A DNA stretch of 64,000 nt from the NCBI GenBank assembly GCA_951813625.1, contig CATOTS010000011.1:62001-126000 (forward strand), read 5' to 3'. The DNA comes from an uncultured Caldilineaceae bacterium. Its GTDB lineage: Bacteria > Chloroflexota > Anaerolineae > Caldilineales > Caldilineaceae. The notes beneath the pieces are model-generated. The model saw only the letters and a program-made list of their open reading frames with translations, was not told the origin of the DNA and made no database searches. Below, piece by piece: positions 53,551 through 62,409 of this stretch. The stretch's first letter is position 1. The number at the start of each line of letters is the position of its first letter. The translations under genes and the position numbers were made by a program.

Positions 53551-54926
53551 CGAGGAGAGAGAAGCCATCGCAGCCTCGCTCCTCTGCTCTGCCGGCCCCG
53601 CTCCTTGAACGCTTCCACAACCGCTCCGCCCGCGTCGCCGTCGTCGGCCTGGGCTATGTGGGCCTGCCGCTGGCCGTCGCTTTGGCGTCAGCCGGCTATG
53701 AAGTCGCCGGCATCGACCTGAACGAAGCCAAAGTCGACGCGGTCAACCGCGGCCGCTCCTACATCGCAGACGTCAGCGACACAGCTTTGCAGGATCACGC
53801 GGCGCGCCTCCGGGCCACAAGCGATTATGCCGTTCTGCGCGAGTGCGATGCCGTCTCCATCTGCCTGCCCACACCGCTCGACCAGGCCGGCGCGCCGGAC
53901 ACCTCTCACATCGCCGCCAGCGGCCGGGAAATCGCCCTCCATCTGCATCCGGGCCTGACCGTAATCCTCGAATCCACCTCATATCCCGGGACGACAAGTG
54001 AACTCCTGCTGCCTCTGCTGGAAGCCGCTGCGCGGCCGCGTGGTTGGCGGGTCGGAGAGGCGTTCTACCTGGCTTTTTCGCCGGAGCGCGTTGACCCGGG
54101 GCGGAGCGATTGGACGATACAGACGACACCCAAAGTCATCGCCGGGGTGACGGAGAACTGCCTTGCCGCAGCCCGCGCCCTCTACGAACAGGTCTTCGAC
54201 ACACTCGTGCCCGTTTCCACGCCGTCTACTGCGGAGATGGCAAAGCTGTTCGAAAACACCTTCCGGTTCGTCAACATCTCTCTGGTCAATGAGCTGCTGC
54301 AGATGTGTGACCAATTGGGGCTGGACACGCGGCAGGTGCTGGAGGCCGCGGCGACCAAACCCTTCGGTTTCACCAGGTTTGCGCCGGGGCCGGGCGTTGG
54401 CGGGCCCTGCATTCCGGTCGATCCCCACTATCTCGCCTGGAAGATGCGGTCGGTGAACGGTAGCGCCCGTTTCGTCGAGCTGGCTGGCCGGATCAATGCG
54501 GAGATGCCGCGCTTCTGGGTGCAGAAGGTGCAAGAGGCGCTCAATGACGCAGGCAAGGAGCTCAAGGGCAGCCGCGTGCTGGTCCTGGGCGCGGCCTACA
54601 AGCCGGACGTGGCCGATGCCCGCGAGTCAGCGGCCATCGAAATCCTGCGGCTCCTGCTGCAAGAGGAGGCGGCTGCCAGCTATCACGACCCGTACATCAC
54701 ATCGCTGGCCGATACGGGCATTCCGCTTGCTGCGGTTGCTGAGCTTGACGGTGAGGTTGGGAAGGCGGACTGCGTGGTAATTGCGACAGCGCACAGCGTC
54801 TATGACCGGGCTGCCATCGCAGGCAACGCGGCCATTCTGGTCGACACCTGCTTTTCCGATTCGGTGTCCGTTCGGGCCGCCGGCTGCACTGACGCGCCGA
54901 CTGCACGCCGCTCCACAGCCGGCTGA
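53547..54926 (+). CDS. UDP/GDP-sugar dehydrogenase (UDP-ManNAc/UDP-GlcNAc dehydrogenase type)
   Basis: The 459-residue protein has the NAD-binding start [42 protein letters not shown], and [17 protein letters not shown] with the catalytic Cys near residue 287. [24 protein letters not shown] in the C-terminal domain is typical of the WecC/TviB branch. It oxidises a nucleotide sugar twice at C6, for polysaccharide or lipid-sugar assembly. The GTG start overlaps the thyX stop and has AGGAGAT upstream; an upstream frame to 53445 lies inside thyX and is not used. Confidence 0.93.
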   Translation: MTRREKPSQPRSSALPAPLLERFHNRSARVAVVGLGYVGLPLAVALASAGYEVAGIDLNEAKVDAVNRGRSYIADVSDTALQDHAARLRATSDYAVLRECDAVSICLPTPLDQAGAPDTSHIAASGREIALHLHPGLTVILESTSYPGTTSELLLPLLEAAARPRGWRVGEAFYLAFSPERVDPGRSDWTIQTTPKVIAGVTENCLAAARALYEQVFDTLVPVSTPSTAEMAKLFENTFRFVNISLVNELLQMCDQLGLDTRQVLEAAATKPFGFTRFAPGPGVGGPCIPVDPHYLAWKMRSVNGSARFVELAGRINAEMPRFWVQKVQEALNDAGKELKGSRVLVLGAAYKPDVADARESAAIEILRLLLQEEAAASYHDPYITSLADTGIPLAAVAELDGEVGKADCVVIATAHSVYDRAAIAGNAAILVDTCFSDSVSVRAAGCTDAPTARRSTAG

Positions 54927-54983
54927 CACCTTTAGACGCTCCTCCTGCCGCCGGCGTCCGACTGCCGGCCCCCGCGTTGACTC

Positions 54984-55520
54984 TTATTCGTTCGAATTCT
55001 CTGAAGAGAGGCGGCTTTCCTTGCGCGAGGAACGGCGTCGCGTCCGCTCCCGCCCGCCCCGGTTCTTCTGCCCGCCCATCGAGCGCGGTTGTATGCCGTG
55101 CGCCCGCAAAATCTGGCGGATCGTTTCGACCGAAATCTGATCAACGACCGCGCCTTCCATCAGGTAGTTGCGCAACCGTTGCAGCGACCACTGTTTGAAA
55201 GGCAAATTCAATGATTTGGGTTCGGAGGAGGCGATGTCAACGATCACTTGCCGTTGCGCATCGGAAAATACGGGGGGCCGCCCGGGGGATTTACCACTGC
55301 GCAGACCGGCGAAACCGTCTGTATTAAAGCGATGGATCCACTTCCGTACATTGATCGGATGCAGATCGACCTCGCGGCTTATTTCCTGGACTTTATGTCC
55401 TTGAGAAGACAGGAGAATGATCATCAGGCGCTGGATGGAGACGTCATTCCCCATACTCTGGATCATGCGTTCCAGCTCCTTCTCTTCATCCTCCTCCAAT
55501 TTTCGAACATAGAGTGCCAT
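54984..55520 (-). CDS. Orphan IS630-type helix-turn-helix protein
   Basis: The 178-residue protein matches the N-terminal DNA-binding half of IS630-family transposases: [66 protein letters not shown] second helical DNA-binding segment ([17 protein letters not shown]) and a very basic tail follow. No DDE catalytic domain follows in any frame in the 60 bp before the next gene, so it is either a truncated transposase or a domesticated regulator. Confidence 0.8.
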   Translation of the reverse strand: MALYVRKLEEDEEKELERMIQSMGNDVSIQRLMIILLSSQGHKVQEISREVDLHPINVRKWIHRFNTDGFAGLRSGKSPGRPPVFSDAQRQVIVDIASSEPKSLNLPFKQWSLQRLRNYLMEGAVVDQISVETIRQILRAHGIQPRSMGGQKNRGGRERTRRRSSRKESRLSSENSNE

Positions 55521-55543
55521 GAATTCTCTCCAAAATGGGATGC

Positions 55544-55846
55544 CTACAACTGAAAGGAACGGCTGTTGTCCTCCACAACTCTCTGGCTGTAGTTCGTCAC
55601 GTGCCTCAACAGCTTACTGTGCAGATTCATCCAGATTTCGCTTTGCAGGACCGCCTGAAGTCGCTCCAGATTGGAAACCTCACCAATCGTCAGCATTTGC
55701 GGCCCATTTCCATAGATGGTATACCAAACTTCGGCGGGGTCGATCCCCAACCGCATTAGGCCGGGTGCAAACTCGCGCATGACAAATTCAAAATAGGGTT
55801 GCTCATGTCCCATTTTGATGTCCCACTTCATCAACAAACGAACCAT
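55544..55846 (-). CDS. Small conserved protein of unknown function
   Basis: The 100-residue protein begins [34 protein letters not shown], with [13 protein letters not shown] and [16 protein letters not shown] later. I recognise this general pattern as a small conserved protein in Chloroflexota but can give no function. AAGG lies before the ATG. It is divergent from the 707-residue secreted protein gene, from which it is separated by an 80-bp region with an inverted repeat. Confidence 0.65.
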   Translation of the reverse strand: MVRLLMKWDIKMGHEQPYFEFVMREFAPGLMRLGIDPAEVWYTIYGNGPQMLTIGEVSNLERLQAVLQSEIWMNLHSKLLRHVTNYSQRVVEDNSRSFQL

Positions 55847-55893
55847 AGGTGCCTTGGCCGCGCCCTAGCATAGCGCGAATACGCAGTCTGCTG

Positions 55894-55917
55894 TCACCCC
55901 ACTCAAAACAGGGGTGA
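55894..55917. promoter_or_regulatory. Inverted repeat at the start of the secreted-protein gene
   Basis: TCACCCC and GGGGTGA form a perfect 7-bp stem with a 10-base loop between two divergent genes. The right arm (GGGGTG) is also the only ribosome-site candidate, about 9 nt before the ATG at 55927. Folding would hide it, so a regulatory role is possible. A protein operator is an alternative. Confidence 0.45.
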
Positions 55918-55926
55918 AACCAATTT

Positions 55927-58050
55927 ATGCGCATAATACTATATCAAAAGTGCTCTCGGTTCGCAACTTTCTTCCTTCAGATTTTGTACGTTATATTTTG
56001 TTGTGGAGTCCTGCTATCCACGGCAAGCAACGTCCTGCGGGCCGCACCCCTTAACGAAAGTTTCAGCCCAAAACAGCTGGATCAATCAAATTCCGCCGAC
56101 GCCTCGCACCTGTTCTTGCTTCCGGCGCTGGAATCGTCACCGGTCCTGCTCACTCACACCCTTGATGCCCGTCTTGCAGCAGGCGATCCCCTCCTGCTTC
56201 AAGTCGAAGCCGTATACCGACTGCACAATGAAGGGAACAAAGAGCTTACCGCAATTCTGCTTGTCGCGCAACCTTCCGGCGCAGTTGCAGCGGGACGTCC
56301 TCTGCCCCTCAACGTCACCCTGACCCTCGACGGACAGCCGCTCGCGCTGCAGCCCGCCGGCGAAAAGGTCGGCCAAAGCGTTCAGATCAGGTTCGAGGGG
56401 GACGCCCGCCGCCGGCTTGTCCTGCGCTACGACTTGCCCCTGAGCGCAACGCAGACCTTCGACTTCAAATACCCGATCTCTGAACTGCTTTCCTGGCCCA
56501 AAGAGATCAACGGTTGGCGGGTAACGATCGATTTCGCCGCCCTGGCGCAGTGGCTGGGCCCCTCGGACAGCTGGCTGCAAGTAGGCCCGCGCGGCTGGGA
56601 AGTGCGCGGCGGGCGGCTCGAGTGGCTGCGCGAAGAACCACCTCCAAATGCAGAAATCCTCTTCCAGACGCTTCATCCACAATGGATCCGGGAAATTCAG
56701 GCCGCCCGCGAGCAGATTCGACTCCGCAACGAACCGGAGTCATACCAATGGCTGGGAAATCTCTATGCACGGCTCTACCAGGCGCCCAATGTCGCTGTCG
56801 CCGTGCGCGAACGTCTCTATGGCCAGGCCCTGGCCGCCTACACCCAGGCGCTGCATTTGAGCCAGGAACGCGGGCTCCCCGATACCGTCCGCGCGGGGAT
56901 CCGTTATCAGCTGGCGGCCCTCTACCGTATGCGCGCCATCGCTGCTGACGGCGCCGTCGACGGCGCCTATGTCGCGCTCATGATCGCGGAGGCGGAGCAG
57001 GCCCTGCCAGCCCTGCCGGAGGGCCCGACCCGCCTTGAACTGCAAAGTTGGGTGGCCCAGGGCCTTCAGCATCAGCTGCGCACGGCCCGCTTACAGCAGG
57101 ATTGGCCGCGGGCACTGCTGCTGACCGACCGCCTCGCCCTCCTGCCGGTTGATGTCGTCGACCAGAACTCGCTGGAGGAGGAACGCCGCGCCCTGATCCT
57201 GCACGAAGTGCTGCAACAGTTGAGCGAGGGCAATGAAGAGGCCGCCATTGCCCTGGTTGGCGCAGAAGCGCTGGCTGGTGACTTGCAGCCTCGGCCGGAG
57301 TATCGCACGCTCTTCGCCAATTGGCAGGTAACCCTTACACTGGACCAGGAGACGGTCTCCATCGATCTCCTGGCGCGTCCCGTCAGCCGGCGCCAGTTGG
57401 ATAGCGGCAGCGCCCTCAACAGCCTGCTGAACTCCTGGACCTCCTCCGGCATCACTGACGCAACTTTGACAGAGGAACCGGACGGGCTCCGTATCCGGCT
57501 CGACCGGCTCGACGCCCGCAAGCGACGGATTCTGGTGCAGAGTACGCCCCAACAGCCTGATTGGGCCCTTTTGCGCAGCGTCTTTCTGTCAGCGGAGCAG
57601 GAGATACAGGAGGAGACTCGTCTCCTCTGGCGGCGAACTGCACAGTCGATCGAGGTCGACTTTCGCGCCGCCGCCGATGAATGGTATAACATGGCTGCCC
57701 TGCTGGAGAGAGAGGCGGCCGCAGCAACCGAAACAGCCGCTCAAGGGTCGGCAGGCAGCCGCGCCGAGACCTCCGAGCGGGAAATTCGAGACTCGCTGCG
57801 GGCGGCGCAGCACAGGCTGGAAGCGAACCGCTGGCAGCGGCTTGCTTCCGACAGCACTGTGCAGATCGTGATTGGCGACTCCCCCGACACAACCGCGCCG
57901 CAACGCGTCTGGCTGCTCGGCCTGAACGACGAGCCACAGCGGCTGTCCGCCCACATTGAGAACATCGACACAGTCCGGCTCTGGCTTGCCGTCGCCATGG
58001 GAATCATCCTCAGTTCGCTTTTTGCCGGTGTGTTGTGGCTGCTGCTCTGA
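55927..58050 (+). CDS. Secreted, membrane-anchored protein of unknown function, upstream of a TgpA-like protein
   Basis: The 707-residue protein has an N-terminal signal/membrane helix (FFLQILYVIFCCGVLLSTA) and a b-rich region (about 60-240). A helical TPR-like middle (about 245-480) follows, then a charged, partly coiled-coil segment and a final membrane helix (LWLAVAMGIILSSLFAGVLWLLL). No enzyme motif is visible. It is 111 nt before the TgpA-like gene, in the same orientation, suggesting a joint function at the cell surface. The first 40 residues use rarer codons and AT-richer DNA than the rest. Confidence 0.75.
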   Translation: MRIILYQKCSRFATFFLQILYVIFCCGVLLSTASNVLRAAPLNESFSPKQLDQSNSADASHLFLLPALESSPVLLTHTLDARLAAGDPLLLQVEAVYRLHNEGNKELTAILLVAQPSGAVAAGRPLPLNVTLTLDGQPLALQPAGEKVGQSVQIRFEGDARRRLVLRYDLPLSATQTFDFKYPISELLSWPKEINGWRVTIDFAALAQWLGPSDSWLQVGPRGWEVRGGRLEWLREEPPPNAEILFQTLHPQWIREIQAAREQIRLRNEPESYQWLGNLYARLYQAPNVAVAVRERLYGQALAAYTQALHLSQERGLPDTVRAGIRYQLAALYRMRAIAADGAVDGAYVALMIAEAEQALPALPEGPTRLELQSWVAQGLQHQLRTARLQQDWPRALLLTDRLALLPVDVVDQNSLEEERRALILHEVLQQLSEGNEEAAIALVGAEALAGDLQPRPEYRTLFANWQVTLTLDQETVSIDLLARPVSRRQLDSGSALNSLLNSWTSSGITDATLTEEPDGLRIRLDRLDARKRRILVQSTPQQPDWALLRSVFLSAEQEIQEETRLLWRRTAQSIEVDFRAAADEWYNMAALLEREAAAATETAAQGSAGSRAETSEREIRDSLRAAQHRLEANRWQRLASDSTVQIVIGDSPDTTAPQRVWLLGLNDEPQRLSAHIENIDTVRLWLAVAMGIILSSLFAGVLWLLL

Positions 58051-58161
58051 GATTGAGACCGCGATAGACGTGACCGAGCGTTCGACAGGATTCGATCCGC
58101 TGCCATTTCGTTGTAGTAAAGCGATGGAGCCGCATCAGCCTGTCGACCTCAGGAGATCACC

Positions 58162-60648
58162 TTGCGAAATCAACCAATAACCACACGTGCATCGTCCGCT
58201 CAAAGCGCCCGACGCCCGCAGAATTCCGGCGCCGCAGTCGCGCTAAAGGAAAACACAGCAGAGTCAAGCACGGCCGCGGAGACACCCGGCTCCTTCGCCT
58301 ACTTCCGCGAAGGACGGGCAATCACGCTGCTTCTGCTTGGCGCAATCTACTTCATTCTGGCGCTCTCTCTCAGCAGCGCCGGCTGGACCGGCACGATGGG
58401 AATGGAGATGCTCATATTTGTCGTCGCCGGCGCGCTTGCGATGGGCTCGCTGATGGCATTCAGCCGCTTCGACAGCTTCTTCATGCTTTCCCACAGCTTT
58501 GCAGCCGGGCTGGCATGGGTCTTCTATCTGATGACCTTCCTCGTGGGCGACGAGGAGCGCGTGCGTGCATTCGCCGACAGGGGAATCCCCGAACTGCAGG
58601 CCAGGGCCTACTTCCTGTTGGAACAATGGCTCGATTGGGTCGAAGCCGCCATCAACCAACAGGCCAGCAACGACAACGTCGTTTTCATCTTCGAGATCAG
58701 CTATCTCGTCTGGTGGCTCACCTATCTGGGTGTCTGGTCGGTCTTCCGGCACGGCCATGTCTGGCGCGGTGTGCTGATGGCCGGCATTGCGCTCCTGGTC
58801 AATACCCACTACGCGCCCAACTCGGTGATCGGATTCCTTGTCGCCTACTGCATAATCGCGCTGCTGCTACTCGCCTGGACCACGCTGATCGATCATCGCC
58901 AGCGCTGGCGCACCCTGCGCATCAACTTCAACGAAGACATCAATTTCGACTTCATGCGCTCGGGCTTCATGTACACAATGGCCGTCATCGCCCTCGCCTT
59001 TATCGCGCCCAACATGGGGCGCAATCTCGTCTTCCATGATTTGCTGCAGCCGATCAACTATCGCTGGGAGGAGGCCTTACAGGAGTGGAACCGCCTCTAC
59101 CAGGGCCTGAACCGGCAAGGACGGGCGGTGCAGACCGGATTTGGCCGCACGCTTACCCTTGGCGGCGAGCGCAGCGTCAGCAACCACCCGATCATGGACG
59201 TGACCGGGCCGCAAGGGCGCTACTGGCGAGCGGTTGCCTTCGACCGCTTCACCGGGCGACAGTGGATCAATACCTCCGAGGAGGAGAACTCCTACCGGCC
59301 AAACGAGCCAATTCCTGTGACCTTGTGGACCGCGCGCACGCCGGTCACCCAGACAATCACTTTACGCACATCGACCGGAAATGTTCTCCTGGCCATGCCC
59401 GATGTTGTTCAGGCCAGCATCCCGCTGACAGCGCTTCATCAGGACTATGACAACGGCGGCGGCGCGGCAGCCTCTGCCGGCGCTGCCCTCCCGGGGGACG
59501 GCGAGCTGACGTGGGCCCGCGCCCGCATCACGCTCGAGGAAGGCGACAGCTACGAGGTCATCAGCAACCAGACCGTTGTCTCGATTCGCGAGCTGCGTGA
59601 GGTGGAAGTCAACTATCCGGCCCAGATACTCGACCGCTACCTTCAACTGCCTGAAACCTTCTCACCGCGCGTTGCAGAACTTGCCGCCGAGAAGATGGCC
59701 GGCGCGCCCACGACCTACGACAAAGTCAAAGCGCTTGAGCGGTACTTGCGCACGTTTGAGTACGACGAAACCATCACCGCGCCGGCCGCAGATGTGGACC
59801 CGCTGGAGTATTTCCTGTTCGACATCCAGCGCGGCTACTGCGACTACTACGCCTCTGCCATGGCCACGATGCTGCGCAGCCAGGGCATCCCCGCACGCAC
59901 GGCCAGCGGCTACGCCGAAGGCGGGTTCGACCCGGAGACGAATACCGTCTTCCTCACCGAACAGGACGCCCATACATGGGTGGAGGTCTACTTCCCGCAG
60001 TTCGGCTGGATCGAATTTGAGCCGACCGCAGGCGAGAGCACACTCGATCGGCCGGCCGGGACGGAGCTTCGGGACGGGGGGCCTATCCCCGGTATGGATG
60101 AGCCGCTGCCGGAGGACGAAGAGTTTCTGATGGCTGACGGAGTCGGTCTCGAAGATGAGTTTCCCGAAGACATCGCCGGGCCGCTTCCGGGCATCGGGGG
60201 TCTCCCTGCCCGTCAACCGCTGATCAGTACCAGCATCGCCATCATCATTCTGACCCTGATCGCGGGCGTTTGGCTGATGCGTCGACGCATGTACCAGGGG
60301 CCGAAAGCATTTGTACAAGCGCCGCAGATGTACTATGAACGGCTGCTGAACTGGGCCGCCCGCTTGAATGTGCCGCTGCGCCTCAGAGGGCCGGGGATAT
60401 CGGTCCCCCGGCCTTCGATGTCGGAGCAGGCGTTAACGCCCTACGAACGCGAGACGCTGCTGGTCGAGCATCTGCCCCAGGGCACACCATTCATCAGCCG
60501 CATTACCGAAATCTTCGTCCAGTTCCGCTATAGCCCGCGCTCGCAAAACTTTGCGGACGACGCAAAGCAGGAGCTCAGCGCCAACTGGCGCCGGCTCCGC
60601 CCGGTCCTGTGGAGGGCATGGCTGCGCAAAAGATTAAATTGGCGCTGA
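58162..60648 (+). CDS. TgpA-like membrane transglutaminase
   Basis: The 828-residue protein has about seven N-terminal helices, an exterior transglutaminase-like domain and one C-terminal helix (TSIAIIILTLIAGVWLM) followed by a cytoplasmic DUF4129-like domain (PYERETLLVEHLPQGTPFISRI). The catalytic Cys is in QRGYCDYYASAMATMLRSQG, the His in EQDAHTWVEVYFPQFGWIEFEPT, and a downstream Asp/Asn lies in the strand region. TTG at 58162 is the start, with AGGAG 6 nt before it. TgpA-like proteins usually sit with a MoxR ATPase and a VWA/DUF58 protein; here only the 707-residue protein is next to it. Confidence 0.9.
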   Translation: MRNQPITTRASSAQSARRPQNSGAAVALKENTAESSTAAETPGSFAYFREGRAITLLLLGAIYFILALSLSSAGWTGTMGMEMLIFVVAGALAMGSLMAFSRFDSFFMLSHSFAAGLAWVFYLMTFLVGDEERVRAFADRGIPELQARAYFLLEQWLDWVEAAINQQASNDNVVFIFEISYLVWWLTYLGVWSVFRHGHVWRGVLMAGIALLVNTHYAPNSVIGFLVAYCIIALLLLAWTTLIDHRQRWRTLRINFNEDINFDFMRSGFMYTMAVIALAFIAPNMGRNLVFHDLLQPINYRWEEALQEWNRLYQGLNRQGRAVQTGFGRTLTLGGERSVSNHPIMDVTGPQGRYWRAVAFDRFTGRQWINTSEEENSYRPNEPIPVTLWTARTPVTQTITLRTSTGNVLLAMPDVVQASIPLTALHQDYDNGGGAAASAGAALPGDGELTWARARITLEEGDSYEVISNQTVVSIRELREVEVNYPAQILDRYLQLPETFSPRVAELAAEKMAGAPTTYDKVKALERYLRTFEYDETITAPAADVDPLEYFLFDIQRGYCDYYASAMATMLRSQGIPARTASGYAEGGFDPETNTVFLTEQDAHTWVEVYFPQFGWIEFEPTAGESTLDRPAGTELRDGGPIPGMDEPLPEDEEFLMADGVGLEDEFPEDIAGPLPGIGGLPARQPLISTSIAIIILTLIAGVWLMRRRMYQGPKAFVQAPQMYYERLLNWAARLNVPLRLRGPGISVPRPSMSEQALTPYERETLLVEHLPQGTPFISRITEIFVQFRYSPRSQNFADDAKQELSANWRRLRPVLWRAWLRKRLNWR

Positions 60649-60665
60649 TGGGCGGCGCGTAATCT

Positions 60666-61328
60666 CTATCTGCTCACGGGGCGAACTGACGCGTTCGGGC
60701 GCATTAGCACGACTTGCGTCTCCTCCGGCAAACTGTGCTTCGTCAACTTAAGCGTATCCGTTACCTCCGGATCGCTGATGCCCAGTTCCGTCAGAAAGCG
60801 AGCGACAGGCTCGGGAGATTCGGTCGACTCGCTTTGCAGATTTTCGTGAAGGTAGTGCATCGGCACGACGATGCGCGGCTCCAGCAGGCTGATAACCTCG
60901 GCGATAAGGGAGACATCGGGCGTTTGCGGCCCGCTTACCGGCGCCAGCAGCACGTCGATATCCCCCAACTCCTCAACCAGCCGCTGCGACGGAGCCTGGC
61001 CCAACTCCCCCAGATGACCGACGGTGAGGCCGGCAAAATCGAGAAAGAAGGCGACGTTGCGCGTGCCGTTATGCGAAGTGGGCAGGCCGGTGACGAGAAC
61101 CTGCCGCACCTCGTAATCTCCCGGTCCCCGCAGGACCTTCGGCTCGCCTCCCAACAGTTTGTCAACCTTGTCTTCGCCGTCAGGCGAGTCGCGGCTGATC
61201 GTAACAATGTCAGCGCGCAGCTTCGGCAGCGCGAGGCCCGTCGACTCCTTGCTGAAGGGGTCGCAGACCACCGTGACGCCGCGTTCCCGCAATCGAAAGC
61301 AGGAATGACCGTACCAGTCAATATCCAC
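60666..61328 (-). CDS. Degenerate MBL-fold (UlaG-like) protein
   Basis: From GTG 61328 the 220-residue protein begins DIDWYGHSCFRLRERGVTVVCDPFS, the typical UlaG/YtkL-like MBL start. AFFLDFAGLTVGHLGELGQ and IVVPMHYLHE, a late histidine motif, follow. The metal-binding HxHxDH is absent: the position reads TISRDSPDGEDKVD. So it may be inactive as a hydrolase or use another metal site. AGGA precedes the GTG; an ATG at 61391 is in frame but adds 21 unlike residues. Confidence 0.75.
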   Translation of the reverse strand: MDIDWYGHSCFRLRERGVTVVCDPFSKESTGLALPKLRADIVTISRDSPDGEDKVDKLLGGEPKVLRGPGDYEVRQVLVTGLPTSHNGTRNVAFFLDFAGLTVGHLGELGQAPSQRLVEELGDIDVLLAPVSGPQTPDVSLIAEVISLLEPRIVVPMHYLHENLQSESTESPEPVARFLTELGISDPEVTDTLKLTKHSLPEETQVVLMRPNASVRPVSR

Positions 61329-61504
61329 AGTGGATTCCTTTCTCAGTCGCAAGCCATTGAAATGACCTTGCGCGATCGTATCGGCGAACAAAGCCAGACT
61401 GTGATCACAGCGAACCGTGCATCCACAGCGAACAGCTCCGCTCGCTCCCTACAGCGATGATACATTACGCGCGCGCCGCCCGCAAAAGCGCCGCGAATCG
61501 GCGC

Positions 61505-62192
61505 GGGTGCAGTCCAAAATTGGGGTACAAATTCCTATACCTCGGGTAACTACTCAGCCGCAATCAGTCTGCGACCCTGAGTGAGGCGAGCGCAGGCGCT
61601 TTCTCTCTCCTCGCTCCGCTTTACTCTCTCCTCGCTTGTTGGACGGTCGGGCCTGCGGCCCTCCCTTGTGCGGGGGGACTCCCCCCGCAACGCCCCCCTG
61701 ACACCCCTCTACCCGCCGGGTGTTGGTTCTAATGTAGTCCTGTGCAACCTGCGGCCCAGCGCCCCGCCACCGTGCGTGCGCGATTCCAGCGTGTCGCCAA
61801 CGCGCCGCGTGCCTATACGGCCGTGTGTGTGCGCCGCCAGCCGATCGTGCGCTCGACCGTCCGGCATCGTCCCCGCCAGTTCCTAACCCCTGCCCCCTGA
61901 CCCCTGTCCCCTGCAGTTTGACGGTCGGGCCTGCGGCCCTCCCTTGTGCGGGGGGACTCCCCCCGCAACGCCCCCCTGACACCCCTCTACCCGCCGGGTG
62001 TGGGTCTAATGTAGCCCTGTGCAACCTGCGGCCCAGCGCGCCGCCCCCAATTCAGCGAACGCTACGGGCACGGTAGGGGCAGGCCTTGTGCCTGCCCAAC
62101 GCGCCCCCCCAAAAAGCTGGTAGACAATTCCAGCCACCGCGGGCATGAACTCCCCACCAGACGATTCCCACGCCCAAAAGTAGGCTGCGCCC
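61505..62192 (+). mobile_element. MITE-like element, copy 4 (full double-core form) with 8-bp target duplication
   Basis: The left end GGGTGCAGTCCA (61505-61516) and right end TAGGCTGCGCCC (62181-62192) are imperfect inverted repeats. Order: head, core (61642-61701), tail type 2, a 7-bp-period linker (about 61885-61917), second core (61920-61979), tail type 1. ATCGGCGC directly before (61497-61504) and directly after (62193-62200) is a perfect 8-bp duplication. The head block differs from copies 1-3 between about 61556 and 61640. It contains no transposase. Confidence 0.9.
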
Positions 62193-62205
62193 ATCGGCGC
62201 CGCAA

Positions 62206-62234
62206 TTGCGAATTGGCTGTGCTGGCACTATCAT
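62206..62234 (+). promoter_or_regulatory. Putative promoter of the PH-domain gene
   Basis: TTGCGA (62206-62211) and TATCAT (62229-62234) are spaced by exactly 17 bp. They begin 13 bp beyond the edge of the inserted element, leaving a leader of about 165 nt before the ATG at 62410. Confidence 0.6.
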
Positions 62235-62409
62235 TAGAGCGGGTCATTGTCGTCAGCCGTTCGTTCCGGGGAACTGCCTGGACGCCGGCAAATGGCATGA
62301 CCAGGTTCGCTTTTCGCGAACCTCAACGCAACTTTGTCCCCGCCATCCGCAATCGGTTGCCGGTCGGACTTGCAGCTCCCTCTGGCGCGGAGAGCAGGAG
62401 AACCGCCCT

